Position numbers and translations under genes: made by a program. Shown piece by piece: positions 45,122 through 57,500 of a DNA stretch of 64,000 nt (position 1 is the stretch's first letter; each line of letters starts with the position of its first letter). The notes under the pieces were generated by a model. It saw only the letters and a program-made list of their open reading frames with translations. It was not told the DNA's origin and searched no databases. The stretch lies in the NCBI RefSeq assembly GCF_000226095.1, contig NC_016475.1:2418001-2482000 (forward strand). Reading direction: 5' to 3'. Source of the stretch: Thermothelomyces thermophilus ATCC 42464. Lineage: Eukaryota; Ascomycota; Sordariomycetes; Sordariales; Chaetomiaceae.

Positions 45122-48100
45122 ATGGCCGGCGGTGGTGGTGCAACCAATTCGACGGGGCCGCCTCCCCAAGCCGGCGTACTCGAGGGCGTCAACCCAATCG
45201 CCTATTCGCCCTCGAACCCTATCACACTCTTCATCATTCAGGCAAGTAACAAACAAACTAACCTGGTGCCTCTTCACACCCTCTTTTTTTTTTTTTCGAG
45301 TTCCCCTTTCTTCCCCTTTCTCCGGACTCCCAGGGCATTGGTTGGTACCGGGATCTGTGCGTTTCGTTTCCACCGCCGAGGGCGTGGCCTGGTCCCAGCC
45401 GGCCCGGCTCCGCTATACCGGCGAGGCAATGTATGTATGTACTAACAATAGAATTTCATCACACAGGCCACCATTGTCATCATCTTCTGCCAACTGTTGC
45501 ATTGTGAGTTGCCCAACCCTGGAGTCCGACCAGCTGAACGTTCGTCTAACTTACTGCCAAAGACCCTCTTCGGCTGCTGAACCAGCCCCGTGTCATCGCC
45601 GAGGTTCTCGGCGGCATCTTGCTGGGTCCGTCGGTGATGATGCGAATTCCGGGATTCAAAGCCGGTACGTCTGGCTCCCTTGTTCGGTGTGGTATGTGTG
45701 CCCCGGCCGCTGACTCGCCATAGCCATCTTTCCCGAGGAGTCCTTACCCGTCTTCAACAATGTGGCCAACTTGGGTCTGCTGGTCTTCCTCTTCCTGGTT
45801 GCCCTAGAGGTAGGTGGTGGTTGCCCGGCCGCCCGCATGGCTATGGCTTGCAATCAATTGACTCTCAATGCCCCAGGTGGATATCCGTCTGTTCACCCAT
45901 AATTGGAAAGCTGCCCTGAGCGTTGGTCTGGCCGGGATGGTCCTACCCTTTGGCCTGGGCTTCGCCATAGCCTATGGCATCTTCCACCAGTTCCAACCCG
46001 GCAACACCGAGCATCCTGTAGGCTTCGGGACTTTCGGCCTCTTCGTCGGTACCGCTCTCGCCATCACCGCCTTCCCCGTCCTTTGCCGCATTCTCAGCGA
46101 ACTGAATCTGCTTCGTTGCGATGTGGGTGTTACGGTATTAGCTGCCGGCATCGGCAACGATGTGACCGGCTGGATCCTCCTCGCCCTGTGCGTTGCATTG
46201 GTCAACAACAGCAACGGCCTCGCTGCTCTCTGGGCTTTGTTATGCTGCATCGGCTGGACTCTGGTCCTGGTCTTCCTCGTCCGACCCCCTTTTATGTGGG
46301 TCTTGAGACGGACGGGAAGCCTGCAGAACGGTCCTACTCAGGGCATGGTCGCTTTGACCATGCTCATGATACTCGTCTCGGCTTGGTTTACTGGTGAGAT
46401 GGAATTCGCCCGCCAGAATCAAGGTCATGCGACTCGGTTACTGACCGCCGCCCTCTCAGGTATCATCGGTGTTCATCCCATCTTTGGCGCATTTCTGATC
46501 GGCCTGATTTGTCCGCACGACGGCGGTTTTGCCATCAAGCTGACCGAGAAGATCGAAGACCTGATATCGGTTCTGTTCTTGCCCCTGTATTTTGCCCTCT
46601 CGGGTTTAAACACGAACCTGGGTCTTTTGAATGACGGCATCACCTGGGCATATGTCGTCGGCATCACCGTGTGCGCCTTTGTCGGCAAGATTGCGGGCGG
46701 CACGCTCGCGGCCAGGGCTAATAAGCTCCTCTGGCGCGAGAGTCTGACAATCGGCTGTTTGATGAGTTGCAAGGGTCTGGTCGAGCTCATTGTTCTGGTA
46801 CGTCCGTTGCATTCAGCCCCCGAGGCCACCCTGCTGACGACAGTAGAACATTGGTCTCCAAGCGGGTATCCTGTCAGAAACCACCTTCACCATGTTTGTT
46901 GTCATGGCCTTGGTGACAACTGTCGCAACTACGCCCCTTACCAAGGCCTTGTATCCGCCATGGTACCAAAAGAAAGTCGATAAATGGCGGAGAGGGGAGA
47001 TCGACTGGGACGGGAACCCCATCAGCTCTTCTGACTCTGACCAGCACCACGAGAAGCCCGTCGAATCGCAAATTCGTCGCCTCATGGTGCACCTCCGTCT
47101 CGACAGTCTCCCGAGTTTGTTCACATTCATCGCCCTTCTCAGCCCCGAGAGTGTCTCCACGCCCGTGCCCGCCCAATCAGATGAAAAAGAATCTGGGTCA
47201 CAAAGCGAGGTGGTCCGGGTCAAGAAGAAGCCGCTTGAGGTTCACGGCCTGCGCGTCGTTGAACTCTCCAACCGTACATCGTCGGTCATGCATCTGACTG
47301 AGGGGGAAGACTTTTATTCTCTTCAAGACCCCGTCGTCAATGCTTTCCTGGCCTTCTCCCAGCTCCACGATGTTGCTGTTTCTGGCCGTGTCGCAGTCGT
47401 CCCAACCGACGCATACGCTGAGACCCTCATGCACCGAGCCTCGGAGGTCTCATCGGACTTTGCACTGATTCCCTGGGGCGAATACGGAAGCGTATCCGAT
47501 GACATGTCCCTCCCAGTCAGCATGAGCGGAAGCGAACGTTTCCGGCCAAACGCCAATCTTGAGTTTATCAGCCAAACGCTGCAGCAAGCCGCACATACCT
47601 GCAACGCGGGCATCTTCATTGATAACGGCTTTGGCGGTATCACCAAATCCGTCGACCGCCCGGGCCTCTCCCGCTCGAAGAGCGCTCTCTCCATCCGCAG
47701 CTTCCGCACCGAGCTTGCCGCCCTCCCCGTGGCCAACAAGTCCCACCATATCTTCCTTCCCTTCTTCGGTGGACCCGACGACCGCGTTGCCATTCGAATC
47801 GTTCTGCAGCTCGCTCTAAACAAGCATGTCACAGCCTCCATCGTGCGTGTGAACTGGCCGACCTCGGCTCCAGCCGAAACCTCAACAGCCTCAGCAGCAG
47901 CCACCACCACCACCACGCACCCTCCCAACGCGCAGTCCGCACTCGCCCACCAAGAACAACTAGATGCCGCCTTCTTCTCCACCATGCGAGACTCACTTCC
48001 TGCTGACCTCGCCCCGCGCGTCGTCTTCAGCGAGCTCGACATCAGTCCATCTACCGCAGTCCCCACGGCGCTCACCGAGATCTTATTGCTGGCCCAGAGA

Positions 48101-48415
48101 ACTGTAGGGCAGACACCCAAAAACGCGGGCGACGTGGTTGTCTTGGGCAGGCGGATTAGCCGGTTTGGTGATGCCGTTCCGGGCTCCGCGGATGTGCAGG
48201 GTACAGGTGGAAGTGCCGCAGGTGGGAGTGGTGCGGTTGGTGGCGGTGGTCCCGCCGGCGCTGGTGCTGGTGCTGGCGGTGGTGATGGCGGCGGAAGCAC
48301 GGATCTGAGGAGGACGGTGGGTGCTGTTGCGGAGAAACTAGTCACGACTGGGGTGAAGGCAAGTATATTGGTTGTGCAGGCTGGGGGGAGGGGTTTGGAT
48401 GCTGTTTACGCTTAG
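45122..48415 (+). CDS. KHA1: KHA1-like monovalent cation/H+ antiporter (CPA2 family)
   Basis: Exons 45122-45241, 45467-45503, 45563-45664, 45724-45809, 45877-46797 and 46847-48415 give 944 residues in phase. The CPA2 membrane part occupies about 1-440: [81 protein letters not shown] (the conserved Asp of the ion path) and [19 protein letters not shown] long cytosolic tail contains a USP-like part ([18 protein letters not shown]) and a Gly/Ala-rich loop near the end. Yeast Kha1 is a Golgi K+(Na+)/H+ antiporter for internal pH and K+ balance; Golgi or endosome location is inferred from it. The first intron starts with GC; exon 3 uses an AAAG acceptor. The first exon is only 40 codons, so its start rests on context. 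Confidence 0.9.
45242..45466 (+). other. GC-AG intron of the antiporter gene
   Basis: The exon end CAG is followed by GCAAGT, the extended consensus of GC donors, with a TACTAAC branch site at 45440-45446 and acceptor ACACAG. Only this donor keeps the conserved [11 protein letters not shown] frame. The nearby GT (GTAACA) would shift the frame. Confidence 0.8.
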
Positions 48416-48900
48416 GAATGTGTGCTGGGTTTGTTTACCTTGGTTTGGCTTAAATAAATGGCTTAGGGGGTAAGGTTCTTCCTTTCTTCATTCACACCTT
48501 TCTTTTCCTCCCGCCCCTTTTTTCTTACCTCTCAATAGGGTATTCAATTGGTTGCTAGGGTACGCTCGGTTCCGATGTTGGCGGTTTGGGTTTAAGGCTC
48601 GGTTCCCTTGACGATGATCGGAGCAGCATGACGATGACAATGTTGCATATGGCGTCACCTGTTAACATGGGGGCTTTTTCCAGCAGTATCTATCTGTGTC
48701 AGACATACTTGGAAACTTGACAGAATCTGAAGTGCTACGGAGGGAAAATGCGACAGAAGTGCAAAAAACGTGGGTTTACTCCTAAACGCCCACCAGCCCC
48801 GAACCATGCTTGATGCCGTCCCGACGACCAAAAAGTGTAGAATCCGAACAACGTTCCTGCTCTCTTCCTCCTTTCTTCTTTGAGATAAAACAAACCGAGT
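48416..48900. other. Convergent 3' spacer
   Basis: These 485 bases separate the stops of the antiporter and nitrite reductase genes; only 3' sequence is expected and nothing else is seen. Confidence 0.5.
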
Positions 48901-51900
48901 TCACCAATCGGGCGCCCCTCCGCATCCGCCGCCGGCGGTCATCAACTCCAGCCCCTTTCGCATTCCCAACTCGCCGTTCACCATTGTCTTGACGCCCGGC
49001 TTCTTGGCCCTCTGCCCGACGAAGCCGATGCGCTTGTCGACCTCGGCGAACTGGCCCGGCCCGGCCTCCCCCTTCTTGACCCGCCACTTCTTGGTGCCGA
49101 GGGCGGCGTCCAGCTCTTGGACGGGCGGCAGTTTGAGGTAGACCATGCCGTCGTCGCGCTCCTCGGCGTCGAAGGTGGCGATGGACAGGGCGCTATCGTT
49201 CTTGCAGGCACCGGAGCCGAGCGAGAAGTTCTTCTTGTGGTGCGGGCAGCTGATGTAGGGGTCCGGCCGCTGCCTCCCCTCTCCCTCGGAGGCGGCGTCG
49301 CCGCCGCCGGCGGGGTCCTCGCCGAGGAGGGAGTCGGAGAGGATGAAGGCGCGCTTGTGGGGGCACATCTGCTGGGTGGCGTAGTAGCGGCCCTTGAAGC
49401 GCCAGACGGCCAGCTGGGTGTCGCCGCGCTTGATGGTGGCGCTGATGCCGTTGGGGAGGTCGTCGGCGCCGCGGAAGTAGGCGGCCTCGAGGACGGGCTG
49501 CCAGGTGGTCTGGGACCAGCGGTGGCGCAGCGAGGCGAAGTCGTCGGTGGCCTGCTCCTTGGTCCACATGACGGGGCGGGTCTGGTGCCGGTCCGTCTCG
49601 AGCTCCATGTTGTCGACCGTCTCGTCCGTGTTGACAAACTGCCGGAACTTGGCGGCGATGGCGGGCGAGTTGACCGCCTCGGCCCACTCGTCGAAGTAGC
49701 TGTCGACGAGCTCCTGCATCTGCGCCTCGAGCGAGGCATTGATGCCGAGCGAGTCGTTGAGCACCACGTCCCGGAGGTAGTTGATGCCCCCCGGCAGCGA
49801 TTCCAGCCACGAGGCCGTCCGCTGGAGCCGGTCGGCCGTGCGGATGTAGAACATGAGGTAGCGGTCCAGGATCGGGATCACTTCGGTAGGCGGGACGTCC
49901 TTGGCCAGGAGCTCTGCGTGCCTGGGCTTTGCGCCACCGTTGCCGCCGACGAAGACGTTGAACCCCTTTTCGGTCGCAATGAGGCCAAAGCTGCGGAGAG
50001 AGAGAGAGGGTGTGTCGGTCAGTCATGGTTCTCGGAAAGATGTCGACCTCGGGCTAGCCGAAAGAGAAGATTTGGGTTGGAGAAGGGGATAGGGGGGTTA
50101 TGAACTCACTCCTTGCCCTGGGCTTCCGCACACTCGCGCACGCAGCCGCTTACACCGCCCTTGATCTTGTGCGGCGCGCGGATGCTCTTGTACCGCTCCT
50201 CTAGACGCACCGCCATACCGACGCTGTCGCCGACGCCGTATCTGCACCACGTGGTGCCGACGCAGCTCTTGACGGTCCTCAGGGCCTTGGCGTAGGCGTG
50301 CCCGCTCTCCATGCCTGCGGCGACCAGCTTCTTCCAGATGTCGAGCAGGTCCTGCTTCTTGGCGCCAAACATATCGATGCGCTGGCCGCCCGTGATCTTG
50401 GTATACAGGTTGTACTCCTTGGCCACCTGGGCGATTGCCATCAGCTTGTCGGGGGTGATCTCGCCACCGGCCATCCTGGGCACGACGCTGTACGTGCCGT
50501 TGCGCTGAATGTTGGCCAAGAACTGGTCGTTTGTGTCCTGAAGGCCATGGTGCGGCTTGCCCATGACGTGCTTGTTCCACAGGCTGGCAAAGATGCTGCC
50601 CAGGCATGGCTTGCACACCTCGCAGCCGAGACTGTTGGGGTCGGTGCCTGCTTCCCTCATGACCTCCTGGATCGTCTTGAGCCGCTTGACCATGATGATG
50701 TTGTAGAGGTCGGCGCGGCTGTAGTTGAAGTGTGGGCACAGGTTGTTCTTGACCTCGTTGCCCATGTCCTTCATGGTTTTGTTGAAGATGGACGTGACCA
50801 GGGGCAGGCAGCCGCCGCAGCCGGTGCCGGCCTTGGTGCACGCCTTGATGTCGCCTATCGACTTGCAAGTGCCGTCCTTGGTGACCTTGACTATGTCGCC
50901 CTTGGTGACGTTGTGACAGCTGCAGATCTGCGTGTCGTCGTCGAGGTCGTCGCCGTCGTCGCCCTCCTTCTTGGCGCCGATGATCAGCTCGGCCGGCGGG
51001 ATCTCGAGCTCCTTTTGGTTCTTGACCATGGGCACGAGTTTGACATAATCTCTGGTGTCGCCGATCATCATACCGCCGAGCAAGTACTTGCCATCGGCGG
51101 TGAAGATGTACTTCTTGTACACGTTCTGGAACGGGTCCCTGTATGTCAGGGCCTTGACGGGGCTCGACGAGGTGTCGGGCTTGGTGCCATTCACGCCGTG
51201 GGTGCTATGAGCCCCGTTGGTCCCGTTGGCCCCGTTGGCCCCGTTTGTGGCACTCTTCGCGGCGAGCGCTCTCCTCGCCTTGGGCGGCAGCAGCTTGGGC
51301 CCGTCGACGTCGGCAAAGTAGTCCCCAAAGCTGGCGACCTCGACACCCAAAAGCTTGAGCTTGGTGCTAAGGTCGGGCTGCTTGTACAACCTCGGCTGGT
51401 GGAGCTTGGCCTGCGTGAGGTTGAACGACAGCACGTCCGCCATCTCGACGCCGGGGCCAATCAGCCCGAAAACCTGCCCCTCCCAGTTGGCACACTCGCC
51501 AATGGCGTAGATATCGGGGTCGCTGGTCCTGAGGCTGCTGTCCACGATGATGCCGCCGCGGTCGGCGCACTTGAGCCCGGCCTCGCGGGCGAGCTCGTCT
51601 CTCGGGCGGACGCCAATGGCGAAGCATATCGTCGAGCAGGCGAAGGACTCGCCGTCTGCGAGCTTGACCCCCGTTACCCTGTGCTGCTCGTCGACCTCGA
51701 TCCCGGCGACGGACTTGTCGAGCAGGACGTCGACGCCGAGCGCGCGGACCTGGTCGGCCACCATGGCGCCGCCTACCGAGTCCAGCTGGCGGGTGAGAAG
51801 CCACTTGCCGCGCTCGATGACCTTGACCTTGCTGTAGCACTGCAGGTCGGTGAGGGCCTTGGCGGCTTCCAGGCCCAGCAGGCCGCCGCCGACGACGGCG

Positions 51901-52509
51901 CCGACGGTGCCATTCTGATGGGCGGAGAAGGCGATGAGCTTTTCGAGGTCGTCGACGGTGCGGTAGACAAAGACGCCCGTGGCGTCGTAGTTGGGGACCG
52001 CGCGGGGCAGGATGGCATCGGAGCCGGTGGCGAGGACGAGGATGTCATAGTCGACCTCCCTCCCGTCCGCGCAGGTGACGGATTTCCGGGAGGGGTCGAT
52101 CTTGGTGACCTTTGTGTTGAGATGGTAGCTCAGGGCGCCATCTTGGATGCTCTCGTACTGGAAACGGTTGGTCAGACCACGGTTCCGGCCGGCCAAATTC
52201 GGGTTGGGGGGGGAGGAACTGGCGCGTACCCATTCTAACGGGCTGAGGTACAGGTTCTCGACCTTGCGGTGCTCGAAGAAAGTCGTGAGGCCAACGCGAT
52301 TGTAAGCCACATGCTTCTCTTCACCGATGACCGTGATGTCGTACTCCCGCGTCCTCGCATCGAGCTTCAAGAGTTTCTCTCTGCCCAGAGAGCGGGGAGG
52401 TTAGCAGGACTGGGGCAGACAAGGGTTTACTCTCGTTGACGCACATGAAGCTGATGCCAACCATGCCCAGGCCGACAACGACGACCCTCTTGCGAGTTCC
52501 CACCGCCAT
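48901..52509 (-). CDS. nit-6: Assimilatory NAD(P)H nitrite reductase
   Basis: Exons 52445-52509, 52230-52380, 50110-52157 and 48901-49990 give 1117 residues, the usual length. It reduces nitrite to ammonium in the cytosol. Order of sites: FAD loop [20 protein letters not shown](P)H loop [17 protein letters not shown]-like Fe-S part CSCHNV with GTGCGGC; sirohaem/4Fe-4S cysteines in [14 protein letters not shown] and [14 protein letters not shown]-terminal Rieske-type 2Fe-2S cluster CPHKRAF and CPHHKKNF. A Gly/Asn/Thr-rich loop ([20 protein letters not shown]) lies between the reductase and the BFD part. The end is a Gly-rich tail. Expression by NIT2/AreA and NIT4/NirA is known for the family, and candidate sites lie about 1 kb upstream. 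The nitrate reductase and transporter genes are not in the window. Confidence 0.95.
52158..52229 (-). other. 72-nt in-frame intron of nit-6
   Basis: Donor GTACGC and acceptor TTCCAG flank 72 bases with no in-frame stop and a CTGACCAAC branch-like site. Removing it joins LEW to YESIQDG as in other fungal nitrite reductases; retaining it would add 24 residues. Confidence 0.7.
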
Positions 52510-53477
52510 ATCGGGCGTTATTAGGCGGCGGATCAATGCGCCAACAAGACGGGATAGCTGTTAAGGACGCTGGAGGCAAAGATGATGTGAGACAGAAACA
52601 GACTGAGTTCGAGAGTGGGCAGTTCCAGGGGCTCAGTCAATCACAGTCCTACTTGGGACTATACTACCCAAGTGTTGCGTTGGGGTATGAGAATGTGAGA
52701 ATGGAGAAAGAGAAAGAGGCAAACAACAGGGGCGAACAAGAGAAGGAAACGGATCTAAGTCTATTCACGAGACGACCGCCTCTCCAATGCGCCAGAGACA
52801 TTACTCCGTACATACATATCTGAAGACGTGCCCGCCAACGTCTCAGTCATGATGGCCATCGGGTTTGCACGGGAGGAGGCAACACATCATCCCCACCGGT
52901 GTCAGGTCAACGGAGAAGTGCATCTCCGGGGTCGCCCCTCTGGGATATCTCGGGAATCGGAAAGGGGAAGGGACGGGACGGGGGATGGGGAGGAAAGGGT
53001 GGGGGGATCCTCACAAGGAAACATTGTCAGTCGCGGAGTCGAGATCTCAGCGGAAAAGCTCCAGTCGCCGCAGAACTGCACCCAGGCAGGGCAGTAAGGT
53101 AGCCGTATGTAGTGTGCCGAAACGCGGACGGGACGGGCCCAGAAGTGCGCGGGATGGTTCCAGCCTCGCATCTCCACGGGGATATCGACACATCGTTCTT
53201 GTCATAACGCCTAGAACCCCCCCCCCGTTTTTTCTTTTTTCCTAATCTGGCACAAAAAAGAGATATGTATGGACTAATCCTGTTTTTTTTTTTTTTTTTT
53301 GTGCAAGATAGCGCGCCACGTTAACGCAGTACGGAAGTGCGGAATCGCAGGTAAAAAAAGCTTAGGAAGCCGCTCGGCACGGCCCTACACTACGCAAGGG
53401 GTCCAGGCAAGTGCCAAAGTGGAAACCTTGACCATTGCATGTGCCGCGGCAGGAACGTGCGAGACCGTCGTTCGACA

Positions 53478-53671
53478 GATAGGAGATTGTCTGCTGATAA
53501 GTGCGGCAGCCAATCAGGTGTTGCAGAATTCCTCGTCGCTTCCTCCTTGGGAACACCCGCGGAGATAGACCGGGCCAGCCGTTATCTTTTTTTGCCTGAG
53601 GTGCCTCTCTGACCAAGATAATTATTATTTTACAAAGCAGCGCTCTTTCCTCGGCCGATGCTGTAATTATC
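53478..53671 (-). promoter_or_regulatory. GATA cluster with NirA-like site upstream of nit-6
   Basis: Six GATA cores lie within 194 bases: 53478-53481, 53496-53499, 53564-53567 and 53617-53620 on the plus strand, 53583-53586 and 53668-53671 on the minus strand. One abuts CTCCGCGG (minus strand, 53557-53564), which fits the Aspergillus NirA consensus CTCCGHGG. A CCAAT box lies at 53510-53514. Such clusters mark promoters under NIT2/AreA and NIT4/NirA. They are about 1.0-1.2 kb from the start codon. Confidence 0.5.
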
Positions 53672-54401
53672 ATCTGGCAAGTTGCAAGATGGAAACCACT
53701 CCTCTGCGCGCTCGTCACAGTACAGATGTGGCTTAGCTAAGGCCCGGTAAGGTTAGGGTGGGCGGTACGAGCCGCATCATCTGCCCCGACCTTTTGTCAT
53801 TGCTGGATCCTCTCGATGCGAACAAATTCGACCAACAACTTCAGAGACCTGCCGGCCTACTTTAGTCGTGCTTGAACCCACGGACGTAGCTCGGCCTGTT
53901 CTCGCGGGTTCGGAAGAACGAGTTACAGCCCTGCAGATGATTTGCACCAACAACTTCTCGCCGAATGCCCCAATACGAACTGCTATATAATTAAGCAATC
54001 TATACTGTACTACGGTAGCAGTCGTTAACAAGGATTTTGACAGTCCAGGCCCTTGAAAATGGTAAATGGCATGACTTCTCCATTAGAGATCACTCATTTA
54101 AAAAAAGACTCTCATGCCCGTAACACACCACCGATTACTCAATCAATTCCTCTCGTCAAGCATCCTTCAACTTTCTTCTCGCCGCGCAGAGAGGTGGCGA
54201 GAAAACCCGGCAATTATTGCTCCGTAGTGAATTGGCGTCACATCCGGAATGAAGAAAAAAAGGGGAATAACACACCACTAACTCAACTCACGGGATGAGG
54301 GATGCTTGCGACGTATGGAACGTACAGAGTACCGGATAACCAAGACACATTGGCACAATACTCCTTGGTAACGTGACATAAATTCAGGGTCAAAAAAGAA
54401 T

Positions 54402-54451
54402 AAGAGAGAGAGGGAGGGAGGGAGGGACGGAGGGGGAGAGAGAGAGAGAGA
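54402..54451. repeat. GA/GGGA purine-rich microsatellite
   Basis: Tandem GA and GGGA units, interrupted by GGGACGGA, lie 140-190 bp beyond the stop codon of the large membrane protein, probably in its 3' untranslated region. Confidence 0.85.
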
Positions 54452-54589
54452 ATAAAAAAACAAAAAGAAGAGAGAAGCCGCAAAACTACGCCTGCGAGCC
54501 TTACAAAGGTGAGGTATATTACAATATACAGCTGAGGGTATCCAGAACCCCCCCTTTTTTTTCTACCTACAATACATACATAGCCTAAC

Positions 54590-57500
54590 CTAACCAAACA
54601 CCTCAACACGACCGCCCTCCGTCGGCCGCACGCACAAACTATGCAGCCAATCCCTTCCACCCGCCTTGCCGCTACCGACCTCGTCAGCAGCAGCAGCAGC
54701 ATCAGCAGCGACAGCAGCCCTCGGCGCCGTCCACATCTTCATGCCCGGAAAGTGGACAGACGGATCCACCCCACGCTCCACCGCCGCGATCCGCGCCAGC
54801 ACCTCCTGCATCTCCTGCAGCTCCTGCAGCTCCTGCATCGCCTTCCTCCTGCGCGCCCGCGCCGCGGCCGCGACGCCGTCCTCCTCGTCCACCACCATCG
54901 CCGCCGCCGCCGACGACGACGACACGGACGGACGCGCAGAAGTGGTTGTCGGCGCGGTCCACAGGCCGGTCGAGAGACCGGAGCGGGTGGTCGTGCTGCT
55001 GCTGCTGCTGCTGGGCCGGGTCCAGAGGAGTTGCTTGCTCGGATAGCCGCTTGTCGGGGCCGGTGAAGGCGTGGACGCGGGCGCGGGCGCGGCCGGGGCC
55101 GAGGCCGAGGCCGAGACCGAGACCGAGAGGCACGCGGTGTGCAGCCAGTCCCGTCTGTCCATCGATCCCAGAGAGGCAGGACTGTTCTTTCGAGTCCACA
55201 GCTCCGCCGCGCCCAAGTCTATCTCGATGGGCTGTGTAGACATATCCAGTTGCCGGCGTGGGCTCCCGCTCCAGGCGCCGTGGGAGCATGCCAAAGTGTT
55301 GTTGTCTTCTGGCAAGGACGAGACAGGGGATCTGCCACCGGCCGTGGACGTCTCCCAGAGACCGGTCTGCGAGGCGGTGACATGGGAACGAAGGGGAGCG
55401 GTCCAGAGCCGCTCCTTCTCGCGCCTAGCCTCGGGCACCGTCGCCTTCGGCACACACGTGCTGTGCAACCAGTCATGCTTAGTCCTCAGCCCTCGAGAGA
55501 CAACGCTGCTGCTCTTCTGAGACCACAATTCTGCACCGTGCTGCACCTCATCGACGTAGGCGGACGTTTCTTGGCGTCGACGGTGATATCGTATCGTCCA
55601 TTGCGGGGCGGCAGACACGTCCTCGGACAGGAACAGGCCGGGAGACGGACGGTCAGTTGTCCTAGGTGCCGTCCAGAGTCCATTTGGCGCGGAGCTAGCC
55701 ACCGAGCGCGCAGGAGTGGTCCAGAGCTTCTGTGCGCTGGTTGACGCCGCTCCATTCGGCCCCGAGACACAAGCGCTGTGCAGCCAGTCCATTGTTCTCG
55801 TCGTAAGCGCCTGCGTCCAGCTCACCCAAAGACCCATCCCGGTGAAGTCGACAAGGGGCATTTGTGCCAGGACTTCTTGCGTGCGCTGCTTCTTCTGCAG
55901 CGTCCTTCGTCGCTGTGCTCGCTGGGAGGCGGCGTACGCGTCTTCCTCCACCGAAGGAGCAGTTACGGGTTGGTTGTGCTCAGAGTTCGCCGACCACAAC
56001 CCGGTTGACAAGCCCATAGCAGCAGGCACGCGGGGCTTCCAGAGGAGGAGCTGTTCGCCTTGACGATCCCGGACAGGCTCCCGCAAGCCCGGCGAGACAG
56101 CACGAACCTCCTTGCTCTCAGCCGTCGGCGTCTCCTTCGGCTCCTCGCTAACAGGAACCGGCGCCGGGTGAACAAAAACTAGCGACTGCCGAATCCGCAG
56201 ACTCAACCGCCGCTGCAGCTCCTGCACCATCTCTACTCCTGCCAGACCCTCCGCTGTCATCGAAGGCTGCTGCTCCACGATAGCGGCAGGAGGAGCCATG
56301 CTCGTCCGCCGGCGGTATTCCTTGTGCACCGCGCGTTCCACGAACAGCCGCTCCTGCTCGAGTGCCTCAGTCCGCGCTTGAATCATATCATGTTCGTAAC
56401 TTGATGCTGACTCCAGAGCTGTCGGGATCGGCGATGGCGCGTAGCTTGACGTCTGCACCTCATTCACTCCCTCATCCTTCTCCTCTTGCAGGTGTTGATG
56501 CTGATCGCTCGAACGGATATCCTCCTCAGTCTCAGTCTGGCCGTGGCTAGCGCTGTAACCCTGCGAACCCGAGCTTTGGTGCGTCTCAGAGCACTGCTGG
56601 AGGAGGAGAATTTTCTCCGCGTGAGCGGACATGGCCGGATGAACGGCTTCTTGAGGGCAGGTTATGGCCAGAGAGCCGAAGAAGACCGGGTGAACGGCAG
56701 CAATGTCGTACGTGTAGCCCGTCGCGGCCGGATGGAACAACTCAGTGCGGGCGGTCAGGGAGGCGGCCGCGAAGACGGGGTGGCGCGTGGATGAGTCGAA
56801 GGGAAGCCGAGTAGTCGAGAGGAAGACAGCTTCTTGGAGCGCGGCTTCCCACTCGGCCTTGGTGGCGGCTATCCGTCTGGGCTTCCTGGTGACAGGGCGG
56901 CTTGCTTGAATCGCCTCACGAAGAGCGGCCTGCCAGTCTTCGCGGGTGAAGTGTGGTCGCCAAGCCTTTCTTGCCTTAAGCATTGGCTGCTCGCCGAGAA
57001 TCCAATTCCGCTCGCGCTTGTTCACGGCATCTTCGGCAGCCCAGAGTTTTGTCGACGCTAGGCGCTCCAGTGGTCTTTGGTCGACGGGGCGTGGCGCCCG
57101 ACGGATAACCAAGGCAGCAGGCTCCTCCGAGGTGCTACGGTAGTCGGATGGGTTGCGCCCAAGCACAAACAAGCCGTCCCGCGCAGGAGGGCTAGATGCA
57201 GGGCTTGGTGGGATCCACAACCCAGTTGAGCATTGCTCGTTCGCGGTCTTAATCTCTTGAACTTCGGTCGTGTGGCGTGCCATCGTGGACAGCTCAGGAG
57301 TCGGTGTCGAATCGGACGTAACAGGGACCTCGCGGCTGTCCAGAGATGCTTTGGGAAGGGCAGGCAGGCCGACGCTGACAGCGGGCCGGGGCGGTGTCTT
57401 GGACTCCAGGGCATCCTTGAGCACCAGGAGGGTAGAGCTCTCGAGAGTAGCCGAGTCGCGCTGCTGCTCCGAGAGAACTTCCAGGGACGCGTCCAAGCCG

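Larger units (their letters stand above)
52510..54589. other. nit-6 upstream region
   Basis: No gene is recognisable. The region contains the nit-6 promoter with a GATA cluster (separate entry), one TACTCCGTA copy (52802-52810), a T20 run near 53284-53300 and, at the far end, the purine-rich microsatellite that belongs to the 3' side of the large membrane protein. Confidence 0.5.

Noticed and set aside
50298-52238. 646-codon frame on the plus strand
   Set aside because: Antisense shadow of the GC-rich nit-6 coding region; no family features.
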